A stretch of 64,000 nucleotides of DNA, from NCBI RefSeq assembly GCF_048264025.1, contig NZ_JBLXDN010000003.1:62001-126000 (forward strand), written 5' to 3'. A program made the translations under genes and the position numbers. The stretch comes from Nitrincola sp048264025. GTDB lineage: Bacteria > Pseudomonadota > Gammaproteobacteria > Pseudomonadales > Balneatricaceae. Shown one piece after another: positions 43,092 to 52,055 of this stretch. The notes beneath the pieces are model-generated. The model was not told the origin of the DNA and made no database searches. It saw only the letters and a program-made list of their open reading frames with translations. Every line of letters starts with the position of its first letter. Position 1 is the stretch's first letter.

Positions 43092-44354
43092 ATGATACGC
43101 AGTGAGAATGGCTATTTTGGTGAATTTGGTGGCCGCTATGTGCCCGAAATTCTATTGCCAGCTTTGGTTGAGCTGGAAACTATGTTCAACGAGTTGCGCG
43201 ATGATCCCAACTTTTGGCAAGAATATTTAACCCTCACTCAAGAATTCAGCGGGCGGCCAACGCCATTAACACCCTTGCGTCGATTATCCAAAGAGCTCGG
43301 TGGTGCCCAAATCTGGTTGAAGCGGGAAGACTTAAACCATTCCGGCGCCCACAAGGTTAACAATGTGCTGGGTCAGGGTATTTTGGTTCAGCGCATGGGC
43401 AAAAAGCGTGTGATTGCCGAAACAGGAGCCGGACAGCATGGCTTGGCAACGGCCATCATGGCGGCTCGTTTAGGCTTGCAAGCGACGATTTATATGGGCG
43501 CTGATGATATCGAGCGCCAATACTCCAATGTCTTCTGGATGCGCCAGCTGGGTGCCGAAGTCGTGGGTGTTGAAACTGGTGCGCGCACCTTGAAAGAAGC
43601 ACTCGACGAAGCGTTGCGTGACTGGGCGGCCTCAGTAGAGACCACGCATTATGTGTTAGGCACCGCTTGTGGTCCTGCGCCTTTTCCAGAGTTGGTGTGC
43701 TATTTTCAGAGCGTGATCTCGCAAGAAATCAAACAACAGGCGCTGGCGCAAATAGGTCGATTACCGGATGAAGTGGTCGCCTGTGTGGGTGGTGGTTCTA
43801 ACGCCCTGGGCGCATTTGCTGCCTTTATAGACGACCTGGACGTGGCTCTGGTGGGAGTAGAGGCGGGTGGTGTTGGCTTTAAAGCGGGAGAACACTCGAT
43901 TCGTCTGTTGCCGAATACGGCCGAGCCGGGTATTGCTCAGGGGTACAAAACGCTGTTTCTGCAAAATGAAGATGGTCAACTGGGCGATACCCACTCTATT
44001 GCCGCCGGTCTTGATTACGTAGGTGTTTCTCCCATTTTGGCACATCTGTCCCAAACGGGACGAGTGACACCTGAAAGCGCGACCGATACCGAAGTCACCG
44101 AAGCATTTAGTCTGTTAATGAAAACCGAGGGTATTATTCCTGCCTTGGAGTCATCGCATGGTTTAGCCGGTGGGTTCAAGCGTGCCAAAACCATGCGCCC
44201 AGATCAGCATCTGGTCATTAACCTGAGTGGTCGGGGCGATAAAGATATCTTCAATATAGCGCGCGCCTTTCCGCAACCCGAATGGTCTGAGTTCCTGCAA
44301 CGCGAATCAGATCGTGCCAAAGCCTTATTTGCGGCCACACAAGAGAACAAATAA
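43092..44354 (+). CDS. trpB: tryptophan synthase beta chain
   Basis: 420 aa PLP enzyme joining indole and serine. The Schiff-base Lys88 is in HSGAHKVNN; AETGAGQHG, CVGGGSNALG and LSGRGDKD bind PLP and phosphate. Sequences differ from usual gammaproteobacterial TrpB: GTACGPAPFPELVCYFQSVIS and GVEAGGVGFKAGEHS, closer in flavour to lineages outside the group, and the N-terminus GYFGEFGGRYVPE has no MHxxxxxD lead. Leucine codons in the first 130 residues are mainly TTG/TTA (13 of 18) with only two CTG. About 20 aa longer than E. coli TrpB. Followed by trpA with a 1-bp overlap. Confidence 0.93.
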   Translation: MIRSENGYFGEFGGRYVPEILLPALVELETMFNELRDDPNFWQEYLTLTQEFSGRPTPLTPLRRLSKELGGAQIWLKREDLNHSGAHKVNNVLGQGILVQRMGKKRVIAETGAGQHGLATAIMAARLGLQATIYMGADDIERQYSNVFWMRQLGAEVVGVETGARTLKEALDEALRDWAASVETTHYVLGTACGPAPFPELVCYFQSVISQEIKQQALAQIGRLPDEVVACVGGGSNALGAFAAFIDDLDVALVGVEAGGVGFKAGEHSIRLLPNTAEPGIAQGYKTLFLQNEDGQLGDTHSIAAGLDYVGVSPILAHLSQTGRVTPESATDTEVTEAFSLLMKTEGIIPALESSHGLAGGFKRAKTMRPDQHLVINLSGRGDKDIFNIARAFPQPEWSEFLQRESDRAKALFAATQENK

Positions 44355-45121
44355 TGTTTCCAAAACAACACGACCCTTTACAAGTTATGTCTCACGCAGT
44401 GGTGGGGTTTCCAAATTTAACCGAAAATGAACAAGCGATTGATGGCCTGGTAGCGGCGGGGGTTAACCTTATCGAGCTGCAAGTGCCATTCAGTGACCCG
44501 GTAGCCGATGGCCACACCCTGGTAAACGCCTGTTATGCAGCGCTACAACAAGGGGGGTCAGTAAGGGCAACGCTGGCCTTGGCTAAAACTGTATCGGCCA
44601 AGCATCCAAACACCAGCTTTGTGCTGATGAGTTACCTGAATCCATTGTATCGCTATGGACTCGAGCAGCTATTTACCGATGCGGCCGCCGCTGGCATCAA
44701 AGGCTTGATCATTCCCGATATGCCGGTCGAGCAGTTTGAGCCGTATATTCCTTTGCTCGATGAGCTTGGTATAGCACCCATCTTAATGGTGACACCGAAC
44801 ACGTCAGATGAACGCCTTGAGCGTATTGCTGCGTCTGCACGCGGTATGCTGTATGTAGTTTCACGCATGGGCGTTACCGGCAAACAAACGCAATGGGGCG
44901 ACAGTTTCAAAGCTTATATTGAGCGCATTCGACGCTTCACCGATCTACCCTTAGCAGTCGGCTTCGGCGTGCAAGCGGCCGATGATTTAAAAGCCTTAAC
45001 CGGTGTGGCTGAAGTCGCTGCGTTTTGCTCTAAATACATTGAATGGCAGCGCGATACGGGTAGTGAACAAGCGGCGAAAAATATGCGTCAGTTGTTGCTC
45101 GATGCCAAACTAGTCAAGTGA
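44354..45121 (+). CDS. trpA: tryptophan synthase alpha chain (divergent)
   Basis: 255 aa TIM barrel cleaving indole-glycerol phosphate. The catalytic Glu/Asp pair is in IELQVPFSDPVADG, matching Glu49 and Asp60; YVVSRMGVTGKQ and VGFGVQAADD complete the phosphate-binding loops. The usual G-S-A of the C-terminal phosphate loop is replaced by C-S-K (AAFCSKYIEW). Several regions differ from the standard TrpA. It overlaps the trpB stop by 1 bp. No trpF or trpI is nearby. Confidence 0.88.
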   Translation: MFPKQHDPLQVMSHAVVGFPNLTENEQAIDGLVAAGVNLIELQVPFSDPVADGHTLVNACYAALQQGGSVRATLALAKTVSAKHPNTSFVLMSYLNPLYRYGLEQLFTDAAAAGIKGLIIPDMPVEQFEPYIPLLDELGIAPILMVTPNTSDERLERIAASARGMLYVVSRMGVTGKQTQWGDSFKAYIERIRRFTDLPLAVGFGVQAADDLKALTGVAEVAAFCSKYIEWQRDTGSEQAAKNMRQLLLDAKLVK

Positions 45122-45286
45122 CTGTTTAGTTAACAGCGATCACAGAAAGCGGCTGCTAAACTCTGTTGTGGTCATCAATTTTTTGCAGTAGCGCTGTTAG
45201 CCTTCCTCTTAATCCATTAAGATTGTCGGCTGCTTGCATGTGAATGCAAAGCGTTTAACTTGGTTTATGACAACAGGATATACAAC

Positions 45287-46378
45287 ATGTCCGGTAATAC
45301 CATCGGAAAGCTTTTTACTCTGACTAGCTGTGGCGAAAGCCATGGACCCGCTCTGGCTGCCATTGTAGATGGTTGTCCGCCGGGTATTCCGCTGACGGAA
45401 GCTGATCTGCAGCTGGATCTGGATCGCCGTAAGCCTGGGACGTCTCGCCATACCACGCAGCGCCGAGAGGCGGATCAGGTGCGTATACTTTCTGGTGTGT
45501 TTGAAGGGCGAACCACGGGTACGCCTATTGGGTTGTTGATTGAAAATACCGATCAGCGCTCCAAAGATTATTCCGATATAAAAGATAGCTATCGTCCGGC
45601 TCATGCGGATTATGTCTATGATCATAAATACGGCTTTCGTGACTACCGTGGTGGTGGTCGCTCGTCTGCACGTGAAACCGCTATGCGCGTTGCGGCTGGC
45701 TCGATTGCCAAGCAGGTATTGGCACAGCTTGGCGTCACGATCAGAGGCTACCTGTCTCAACTAGGGCCGGTGTGTATTGATCCGGCGCGTTTCAGTTGGG
45801 ATGAAGTGAACAACAATCCATTTTTCTCACCCGACGCGGAGGCTGCCGAAGCCATGGCTGAGTATATGGATGCCCTGCGCAAGGAGGGTAACTCTGTCGG
45901 TGCTAAAATTTCGGTTGTAGCGTCGGGTGTGCCTGTAGGGCTTGGCGAACCGGTCTTTGACCGTCTGGATGCGGAATTGGCGCATGCGCTGATGAGTATC
46001 AATGCGGTTAAAGGTGTTGAAATAGGTGATGGATTTTCCGTTGTTAATCAAAAGGGTACTGAGCATCGGGATGAAATGACTCCAGAAGGTTTTCTCTCTA
46101 ACCACGCAGGTGGTATCCTTGGAGGCATCTCGACTGGGCAGGATATTGTTGCCCATATTGCCTTGAAGCCAACATCCAGTATGCGTTTGCCTGGACGTAG
46201 CATCAATAACCGTGGTGAAGCCGTTGAGGTGGTTACCAAAGGGCGGCATGATCCCTGTGTTGGTATTCGGGCAACGCCGATTGCCGAAGCTATGATGGCA
46301 ATTACCCTGCTGGATCACTTGCTGCGGCATCGTGGTCAGAATGCCGATGTTAGAACGAGTCTGTTGACACTAAAGTAG
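45287..46378 (+). CDS. aroC: chorismate synthase
   Basis: 363 aa from the ATG at 45287 (AGGA upstream); an earlier in-frame GTG-like start at 45260 is weaker. It converts EPSP to chorismate with FMN. GNTIGKLFTLTSCGESHGPA, GRSSARETAMRVAAG and DPCVGIRATPIAEAM are the family signatures. Placed upstream of speD with a 4-bp gap, so probably one transcript. Confidence 0.97.
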   Translation: MSGNTIGKLFTLTSCGESHGPALAAIVDGCPPGIPLTEADLQLDLDRRKPGTSRHTTQRREADQVRILSGVFEGRTTGTPIGLLIENTDQRSKDYSDIKDSYRPAHADYVYDHKYGFRDYRGGGRSSARETAMRVAAGSIAKQVLAQLGVTIRGYLSQLGPVCIDPARFSWDEVNNNPFFSPDAEAAEAMAEYMDALRKEGNSVGAKISVVASGVPVGLGEPVFDRLDAELAHALMSINAVKGVEIGDGFSVVNQKGTEHRDEMTPEGFLSNHAGGILGGISTGQDIVAHIALKPTSSMRLPGRSINNRGEAVEVVTKGRHDPCVGIRATPIAEAMMAITLLDHLLRHRGQNADVRTSLLTLK

Positions 46379-46382
46379 GCCT

Positions 46383-46874
46383 ATGAGCATTAAAGACATT
46401 AATGACACACAGAAGTATTTCAACACGCTGTCGCAGCAGCGTAGCTGGCCTGTAGGTTCGGCTGTAACCAGTCGTGATCGTAAAGACTTTTTTATTCGTC
46501 GTGATGATTATGAGTTTGCCGGTAACCACCTGATCATTGATCTGTTTGGTGCGCAGCAACTTGATAGCCTGGATCATATGGAAGAAGCTTTGAGGGAAGC
46601 TGTCGAAGCGGCGGGGGCAACACTGTTGCACATTCATCTGCATCACTTCACGCCTAATGGCGGAATTTCCGGTGTGGCAGTGCTGGCTGAGTCGCATATC
46701 AGTGTACATACCTGGCCTGAGCGGCAATTTGCGGCTTTTGATGTGTTTATGTGTGGTGATGCTGAGCCAGCTAAGACTCTACCGGTGCTAGAGCGTTTCT
46801 TTACCCCGATTCAAGTGGACGTCAAAGAGTTTATTCGTGGCCGCATGCCATTGGATACCACCGTTACCCCATGA
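46383..46874 (+). CDS. speD: S-adenosylmethionine decarboxylase proenzyme (SpeH-type)
   Basis: 163 aa. The self-cleavage site is Glu103-Ser104 in LAESHISVHTWPE, where Ser becomes the pyruvoyl group. LLHIHLHHFTPNGGISGVAVLAES is the class 1b pattern (B. subtilis SpeH/T. maritima), not the long E. coli SpeD. It has about 40 extra N-terminal residues. It overlaps speE by 4 bp (ATGA) and makes decarboxylated SAM for it. Confidence 0.93.
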   Translation: MSIKDINDTQKYFNTLSQQRSWPVGSAVTSRDRKDFFIRRDDYEFAGNHLIIDLFGAQQLDSLDHMEEALREAVEAAGATLLHIHLHHFTPNGGISGVAVLAESHISVHTWPERQFAAFDVFMCGDAEPAKTLPVLERFFTPIQVDVKEFIRGRMPLDTTVTP

Positions 46875-47737
46875 AATCCTTTACTGAAACCCTAAGTGAT
46901 GGCTATGGCCAGACCTTAAGTATTGATGCGTGTTTGTTTGAACAGCAGACTGAGCATCAACACCTGATTATTTTTCAAAATCGTTTTTTTGGTCGGGTAA
47001 TGGCCCTTGACGGCATAGTGCAGACCACCGAGCGTGATGAGTTCATCTATCATGAAATGATGGTGCATGTTCCTGTGCTCGCGCATGGACAGACCGCGCG
47101 GGTATTGATTATCGGTGGCGGTGATGGCGGTATTTTGCGCGAAGTACTCAAACATCCGCAGGTTGAGCAGGTGGTGCAGGTTGAGATAGACCAAGCAGTG
47201 ATAGATCTATGTCGTCAATACTTGCCTGGGCATTCAGCGGGAGCGTTTGATGATCCACGTGCCGAAATAGTCATTGCCGATGGTGTGGCTTATGTTAATG
47301 CCGCTACACCAGCGCCTTTTGATGTAATTATTTCCGACTGCACTGATCCGGTGGGCCCTGGTGAGGTGTTGTTTTCCAGTGAGTTCTATGCCGGCTGCAA
47401 GCGCTTGCTGAAACCCGGTGGCATTTTTGTGGCTCAGAACGGCGTTGTATTTATGCAACCAGACGAACTGCTGACAACCCGTCAGCGCCTGGGACCTTAT
47501 TTTACCGATCAGAGCTTTTATACTGTGTCTGTACCTACTTATGTCGGCGGTAACATGGCACTGGCCTGGGGCTGTGACGATGTCGCTAAACGCTGGGTAG
47601 AGGAAACTGTTCTGGTTGAGCGTTATCAGCGTGCGGGTCTGACCTGCCGTTACTATACACCGGCATTACATCGGGCGGCTTTTGCCTTGCCAGCCTATAT
47701 GCAATCTCTGTTGACCCCTGGTGCTGCGAGTTTTTAG
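46871..47737 (+). CDS. speE: spermidine synthase
   Basis: 288 aa, equal in length to E. coli SpeE. Transfers aminopropyl from decarboxylated SAM to putrescine. Motifs: GRVMALDGIVQTTERDEFIYHEM, IIGGGDGGILREV, and SDCTDPVGPGEVLFSSEF with the catalytic Asp. C-terminal CRYYTPALHRAAFALP. It follows speD directly with a 4-bp overlap. Confidence 0.96.
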   Translation: MKSFTETLSDGYGQTLSIDACLFEQQTEHQHLIIFQNRFFGRVMALDGIVQTTERDEFIYHEMMVHVPVLAHGQTARVLIIGGGDGGILREVLKHPQVEQVVQVEIDQAVIDLCRQYLPGHSAGAFDDPRAEIVIADGVAYVNAATPAPFDVIISDCTDPVGPGEVLFSSEFYAGCKRLLKPGGIFVAQNGVVFMQPDELLTTRQRLGPYFTDQSFYTVSVPTYVGGNMALAWGCDDVAKRWVEETVLVERYQRAGLTCRYYTPALHRAAFALPAYMQSLLTPGAASF

Positions 47738-47804
47738 TGCGCTTCGCCTGTATTTGGTGCACTTCTTGGATAGTTTAAAACTCTAACCCTATGAAAATAA
47801 AATC

Positions 47805-47832
47805 TTTTCAAATTTAGTGTCTCTGGTATGAT
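47805..47832 (+). promoter_or_regulatory. promoter of the YitT-family gene
   Basis: TTTTCA (47805-47810) and TATGAT (47827-47832) with a 16-bp spacer; the TG just before the -10 (TGGTATGAT) makes it an extended -10. Transcription should start near 47839, right at the base of the first leader hairpin. Confidence 0.6.
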
Positions 47833-47838
47833 TCGTGC

Positions 47839-47940
47839 TTGATTCTTACTACCCTAAGAATCTGTACTCAGGGCTTTCACAAGAAGCCGGGTACTTGAAC
47901 CGTTATTGACCACAAGTCAGTACACAAAAGAGGTTGTATC
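47839..47940 (+). ncRNA. structured leader RNA of unknown class
   Basis: Hairpin 1: GATTCTTA (47841-47848) with TAAGAATC (47855-47862), loop CTACCC. Hairpin 2: GTACTC (47864-47869) with GGGTAC (47889-47894), a bulge AG, and GGCTT (47872-47876) with AAGCC (47884-47888). Alternative hairpin: GTACTTG (47891-47897) with CAAGT (47913-47917) and GTAC (47920-47923). The first loop TACCC can also pair with GGGTA (47889-47893). The ribosome site AAGAGG (47928-47933) is 7 nt before the ATG. No known riboswitch class was recognised by eye. Confidence 0.5.
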
Positions 47941-48534
47941 ATGAGTACCACTCACCGCTGGCTCTCCTTGTTTGAGGGCTGTTTGCTCGTTGCACTGGGC
48001 GTACATCTGCTGAATGCTGCCAATCTGCTTATCAGTGGTACGGCTGGGATCGGCATGATCCTTACGCAGCTGACACCGCTTTCCTTTGGTCAGTTGTTTT
48101 TCTTGCTCAACCTGCCATTTTATCTACTTGCCTGGAATGTTCTGGGTAAAGACTTCACTATCAGAACGTTTTTCAGTATCTCCATGCTTGCCGGGCTTTC
48201 CGAGCTGATGCGACTATTTATTCATATTGATATAGATCCGCTGTTCTCTGCGCTTCTGGGCGGGATGCTGGTCGGCTTTGGTCTGATTCTTTTGTTTCGT
48301 CATAATGCGTCACTTGGTGGTCTGAATATTCTTGCGCTTTATCTGGAGCGACGCCTGGGTATCCATGCTAGCAAAACAACGCTGGCTGGTGATGCACTGG
48401 TGTTGCTGCTGGCCGTAATGGTGGTGGATATGACCAGCCTGATATATTCATTACTGGCATTTCTGACGCTGTGTTCAGTCGTGGGACGTTATCATCGCCC
48501 TCCCGAGTGGGCGCGAGTCAAAGCGCACAGCTAA
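47941..48534 (+). CDS. YitT-family membrane protein
   Basis: 197 aa with five or six membrane helices. N-terminal EGCLLVALGVHLLNAANLLISGTAGIGMIL and FLLNLPFYLLAWNVLGKDFTIRTFF are YitT/DUF161 features; LLFRHNASLGGLNILALYL is the second conserved block. Function unknown in most bacteria. It has its own promoter and an elaborate leader. A shorter member than B. subtilis YitT (about 280 aa), lacking its C-terminal DUF2179 domain. Confidence 0.87.
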   Translation: MSTTHRWLSLFEGCLLVALGVHLLNAANLLISGTAGIGMILTQLTPLSFGQLFFLLNLPFYLLAWNVLGKDFTIRTFFSISMLAGLSELMRLFIHIDIDPLFSALLGGMLVGFGLILLFRHNASLGGLNILALYLERRLGIHASKTTLAGDALVLLLAVMVVDMTSLIYSLLAFLTLCSVVGRYHRPPEWARVKAHS

Positions 48535-48605
48535 GGCTTATCGATTCAGCTTACCTTCAGTCGTCCTCACTATACTCAAGTGATAATTCGGCTTGGAGGT
48601 CTAGG

Positions 48606-49157
48606 ATGAAAAAATTACTGATACTGCTTTTGGCAGGTGTGGCTCTGCCTGTATGGGCTTCACCACCGGATTTTACACCGGCAGGGCAGGAGCGTGGCCG
48701 GTCAGGTGAGGCGAGGGAGCAGTCGTCACGCGAGTCCAATTCACGGGGCTCACAAAATCGTGGTAATGATAATGAGGCCATGCTACCGGCCTTGACATCC
48801 AATGAGACAGAAGGGTTGGTAATCCGGGTGCTGGAAGAGTATTTCGGCCTATCAGCACCTGATACGCGTCAGGCCTATAACCAGCGTACTTTGCCACCTG
48901 GGTTGCAGCAGAAACTTGATCGTGGCGGCAGTTTACCTCCAGGCTGGCAGAAAAAGCTCGCCAGAGGCGAAGTGATGCCCGTAGATATTTATCGGCAGGG
49001 GTTGCGTTTGCCTAATGATTACAGCCGCCAGCTACAACCTCAACAGGAGGAAACCGAGTTGCTGCTGCTGGGAGATAAGATCGTTCGGGTAGTGCAGGGC
49101 CAGGGTACAATACTGGATGTGATTGATATCACCAGTGCTATTCTACAGCCTCGTTAA
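48606..49157 (+). CDS. CigR/RcnB-like exported protein
   Basis: 183 aa from the ATG at 48606 (GGAGG 6 nt upstream). A signal peptide ends near PVWASPP. A low-complexity polar stretch (SGEAREQSSRESNSRGSQNRG) follows. The conserved part has two tandem LPPG units, LPPGLQQKLDRGGSLPPGWQKKL, the CigR/RcnB feature, then VDIYRQGLRLPNDYS and a C-terminal VRVVQGQGTILDVID. CigR-like proteins are periplasmic; in Salmonella the namesake is an anti-virulence factor, a role that cannot be transferred here. Confidence 0.75.
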   Translation: MKKLLILLLAGVALPVWASPPDFTPAGQERGRSGEAREQSSRESNSRGSQNRGNDNEAMLPALTSNETEGLVIRVLEEYFGLSAPDTRQAYNQRTLPPGLQQKLDRGGSLPPGWQKKLARGEVMPVDIYRQGLRLPNDYSRQLQPQQEETELLLLGDKIVRVVQGQGTILDVIDITSAILQPR

Positions 49158-49241
49158 GGTTGTCTGGGCAGATAGATACAAGGTGTAATTCCTTATATCT
49201 AAATATTATAAATAAAATCATTGTTATAACCATTGTCTTAA

Positions 49242-49247
49242 TATAAT
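49242..49247 (+). promoter_or_regulatory. -10 element of the sulfate permease operon
   Basis: Perfect TATAAT in an AT-rich gap, 55 nt before sbp. No good -35 at 16-18 bp (TTGTTA at 49221-49226 is 15 bp away). That is the pattern of an activator-dependent promoter; CysB is the expected activator but no CysB site can be proven by eye. Confidence 0.5.
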
Positions 49248-49302
49248 CTCTTCTCCCATAGATAAATGCTTTTTATGCGTTTGTAGAATAGGTGGAGATG
49301 AT

Positions 49303-50313
49303 ATGAAGCTGGTAAAAAACGTAAAGACTCTTGCTGCAGCCTTGGCCCTTGGCCTGGCTGCAGGTCAGGTTCAAGCAACTGATGATTCATTGCTGAACTC
49401 TTCTTACGATATTGCCCGGGAGTTGTTTACCAGTTATAACGAGCACTTTGCTCAATACTGGGAAGCTAAAACTGGAAACACCATTGAAATTCGTCAATCG
49501 CATGGTGGTTCTTCACGTCAGGCGCAGGCCATTATTCAGGGGCTGCGTGCCGATGTTGTGACGTTTAATCAGGTCACAGATGTCGATATTCTGCATGAGC
49601 GTGGCAACCTGCTACCGGCTGATTGGCGCAGTCAGTTACCGAATGCCAGCTCTCCTTATTACTCAACCATGGCGTATTTAGTACGTAAAGGTAATCCCAA
49701 GGGTATTAGTAATTGGGATGATCTTGCGCGTGAGGATGTCAGCACGGTATTCCCGAATCCCAAAACCTCTGGTAACGGTCGCTATACCTACTTGGCGGCT
49801 TATGGTTATGCACAGCAGGAGTTTGGCGATGATCAGGCCAAAATCGATGAATTTGTAAAAACCTTTCTCAGCCGTGTGGCGGTATTTGATACCGGTGGCC
49901 GTGGAGCAACCACTACTTTTGTTGAGCGGGGCCTGGGCGATGCATTGCTGACCTTCGAATCTGAAGTGAATAACATTCTGGCGGAATATCCAGAGCAGGA
50001 ATTTGAAGTAATCGTGCCTAAAGTCAGCTTTATGGCTGAGTTTCCAGTAGCCGTGGTTGAGCAACATGCTGAGCGTAATGGTAATACCGAGTTGGCACGT
50101 GCCTACCTGGAAGAACTCTACTCTGAAGACTCACAGCGCTTGTTAGCTGGCTTTAACTATCGGGTGCACAATGAAGTTGTTCAGGCTGAGTTTGCTGATA
50201 GTTTTCCTGAACTGGAATTGCTGACCATCGAGCAAATTGCCGGTAGTTGGGAAAATGCCATGACAGAACATTTTGCCAATGGTGGCAAACTGGATCAGTT
50301 ACAGCGTCGCTGA
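49303..50313 (+). CDS. sbp: sulfate/thiosulfate-binding periplasmic protein
   Basis: 336 aa. Signal peptide to about residue 25 (AGQVQATDD). The sulfate pocket motif SHGGSSRQAQAI and FPNPKTSGNGRYTYLAAYGY are typical. Delivers sulfate to the CysTWA permease; the periplasmic protein and both permeases and the ATPase are in one operon on the plus strand. Confidence 0.96.
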   Translation: MKLVKNVKTLAAALALGLAAGQVQATDDSLLNSSYDIARELFTSYNEHFAQYWEAKTGNTIEIRQSHGGSSRQAQAIIQGLRADVVTFNQVTDVDILHERGNLLPADWRSQLPNASSPYYSTMAYLVRKGNPKGISNWDDLAREDVSTVFPNPKTSGNGRYTYLAAYGYAQQEFGDDQAKIDEFVKTFLSRVAVFDTGGRGATTTFVERGLGDALLTFESEVNNILAEYPEQEFEVIVPKVSFMAEFPVAVVEQHAERNGNTELARAYLEELYSEDSQRLLAGFNYRVHNEVVQAEFADSFPELELLTIEQIAGSWENAMTEHFANGGKLDQLQRR

Positions 50314-50335
50314 GTTGACTAAGGACTAACGGACG

Positions 50336-51193
50336 ATGTCTACGGCCACTACACCTTTTATCTCTTTGACTCCCGGTAAGCGCATCTTACCGGGGTTCGC
50401 GCTGAGTATGGGTATTTCATTACTGTTTATCAGTTTGGTATTGCTGTTACCCATTACCGGACTACTGGTGCAAACGGCGGGTATGTCCTGGCAAGAGTAC
50501 TGGGCCGTGATTAGTGATCCACGGGTCGTGGCGTCTTACAAGGTAACTCTTTGGGCGGCATCCATTGCCTCATTGTTTAATGGTGTTGTCGGTCTGCTGT
50601 TGGCCTGGGTACTGGTGCGTTATGAATTTCCGGGCAAGCGAATCGTTGATGCGTTAATGGATCTTCCTTTCGCATTACCTACTGCTGTTGCCGGTATCAC
50701 CTTATCAGCCTTGTTTGCTGAAAATGGCTGGTATGGCTCGATTCTGGCTGAAGCGGGTATCAAAGTAGCTTATACCCCGCTGGGTATCATAGTCGCCATG
50801 TCGTTTACCAGCTTGCCATTTGTGGTGCGCACGGTTCAGCCTGTGCTGGAAGATCTGGCTCCAGAGGATGAAGAGGCAGGTATTACCATTGGTGGCTCTG
50901 ATTTAACGGTGTTTCGTCGGGTGGTGTTTCCAACGCTTTGGCCCGCTTTAATGACAGGTATTGCGCTGTCGTTTACACGTAGCCTGGGTGAGTTTGGGGC
51001 GGTGATCTTTATCGCCGGAAACATGCCTTATGTCAGCGAAATTACCAGTTTGATGATCTTTATTCGTCTGCAGGAGTTTGATTATGCGGCGGCCAGCGCG
51101 ATAGCGTCTGTGGTGTTGCTGGCGTCATTAATCCTGTTGTTTATGATTAATATCTGGCAGGCGCACTATCTGCGCCGTATACACGGGCGATAG
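50336..51193 (+). CDS. cysT: sulfate ABC permease subunit CysT
   Basis: 285 aa with six membrane helices. The cytoplasmic EAA loop reads EDEEAGITIGGSDLTVFRRVVFPTLWPA, the site that contacts CysA. MDLPFALPTAVAGITLSALF is the conserved CysT block. 22 bp downstream of sbp. Paired with CysW, which follows. Confidence 0.95.
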   Translation: MSTATTPFISLTPGKRILPGFALSMGISLLFISLVLLLPITGLLVQTAGMSWQEYWAVISDPRVVASYKVTLWAASIASLFNGVVGLLLAWVLVRYEFPGKRIVDALMDLPFALPTAVAGITLSALFAENGWYGSILAEAGIKVAYTPLGIIVAMSFTSLPFVVRTVQPVLEDLAPEDEEAGITIGGSDLTVFRRVVFPTLWPALMTGIALSFTRSLGEFGAVIFIAGNMPYVSEITSLMIFIRLQEFDYAAASAIASVVLLASLILLFMINIWQAHYLRRIHGR

Positions 51194-51197
51194 CTAT

Positions 51198-52055
51198 ATG
51201 CGTACAGCAACACATTTGCGAGTCGGTGATCACCCCTGGGTCAAATGGTCGTTGATCCTGCTGGCACTTAGTTTAGTGGCTTTGTTACTGGTGATTCCGC
51301 TGGTGGCTATTTTTGCTCAGGCATTTTCCGGCGGTTTAGAAACCTATGTTGCCAACCTGACTGACTATTATACCCTGAGAGCCATTGGCTTAACTCTGTT
51401 TGTTGCTGCATTGACCGTACCGATCAATCTGGTATTCGGGGTGTTTCTGGCCTGGTTAGTGACTCGGTTTGATTTCCCGGGGCGCAAGCTGCTGATCACG
51501 CTGATCGATATTCCGTTTGCGGTATCACCGGTGGTCGCAGGTTTGCTGTACCTGCTGTTGTACGGTTCCAATGGCTGGTTGGGTAGCTGGTTGATGGATA
51601 AAGACATTCAGCTAATGTTTTCCTGGCCGGGAATTCTGATGGTCACCGTGTTTGTGACCTGTCCTTTTGTTGCCAGAGAGCTGATTCCACTGATGCAGCA
51701 ACAGGGTCGTGAAGAAGAAGAGGCGGGTGTGACACTGGGTGCATCCGGTTGGCAGTTGTTTCGTCGTGTGACCTTGCCAAATATCCAATGGGCATTGATT
51801 TACGGTGTGGTGTTGACCAACGCACGTGCTGTAGGTGAGTTTGGCGCCGTGTCTGTGGTGTCCGGCAATATTCGTGGGGAAACCAATACACTTCCCCTGC
51901 ATGTAGAACTGTTGTACCAGGATTATAACGCCGTGGGTGCGTTTACCAGTGCGTCTCTGTTAGCCGGTATTGCCCTGTTGACCCTGGTTATAAAATCCTT
52001 TGTTGAGTGGCGTCAAGTGCGTCAGAGAGCATTGCTGAGTGAGGTGGAAGCATGA
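51198..52055 (+). CDS. cysW: sulfate ABC permease subunit CysW
   Basis: 285 aa, six helices. EAA loop EEEEAGVTLGASGWQLFRRVTLPNI and LIDIPFAVSPVVAGLLYLLLYG distinguish CysW from CysT. 4 bp after cysT. Overlaps the cysA start by 4 bp (ATGA). Confidence 0.95.
   Translation: MRTATHLRVGDHPWVKWSLILLALSLVALLLVIPLVAIFAQAFSGGLETYVANLTDYYTLRAIGLTLFVAALTVPINLVFGVFLAWLVTRFDFPGRKLLITLIDIPFAVSPVVAGLLYLLLYGSNGWLGSWLMDKDIQLMFSWPGILMVTVFVTCPFVARELIPLMQQQGREEEEAGVTLGASGWQLFRRVTLPNIQWALIYGVVLTNARAVGEFGAVSVVSGNIRGETNTLPLHVELLYQDYNAVGAFTSASLLAGIALLTLVIKSFVEWRQVRQRALLSEVEA

Noticed and set aside
45118..45220. Possible terminator after trpA
   Set aside because: Stems after trpA are imperfect and the T6 run is not directly behind one of them.
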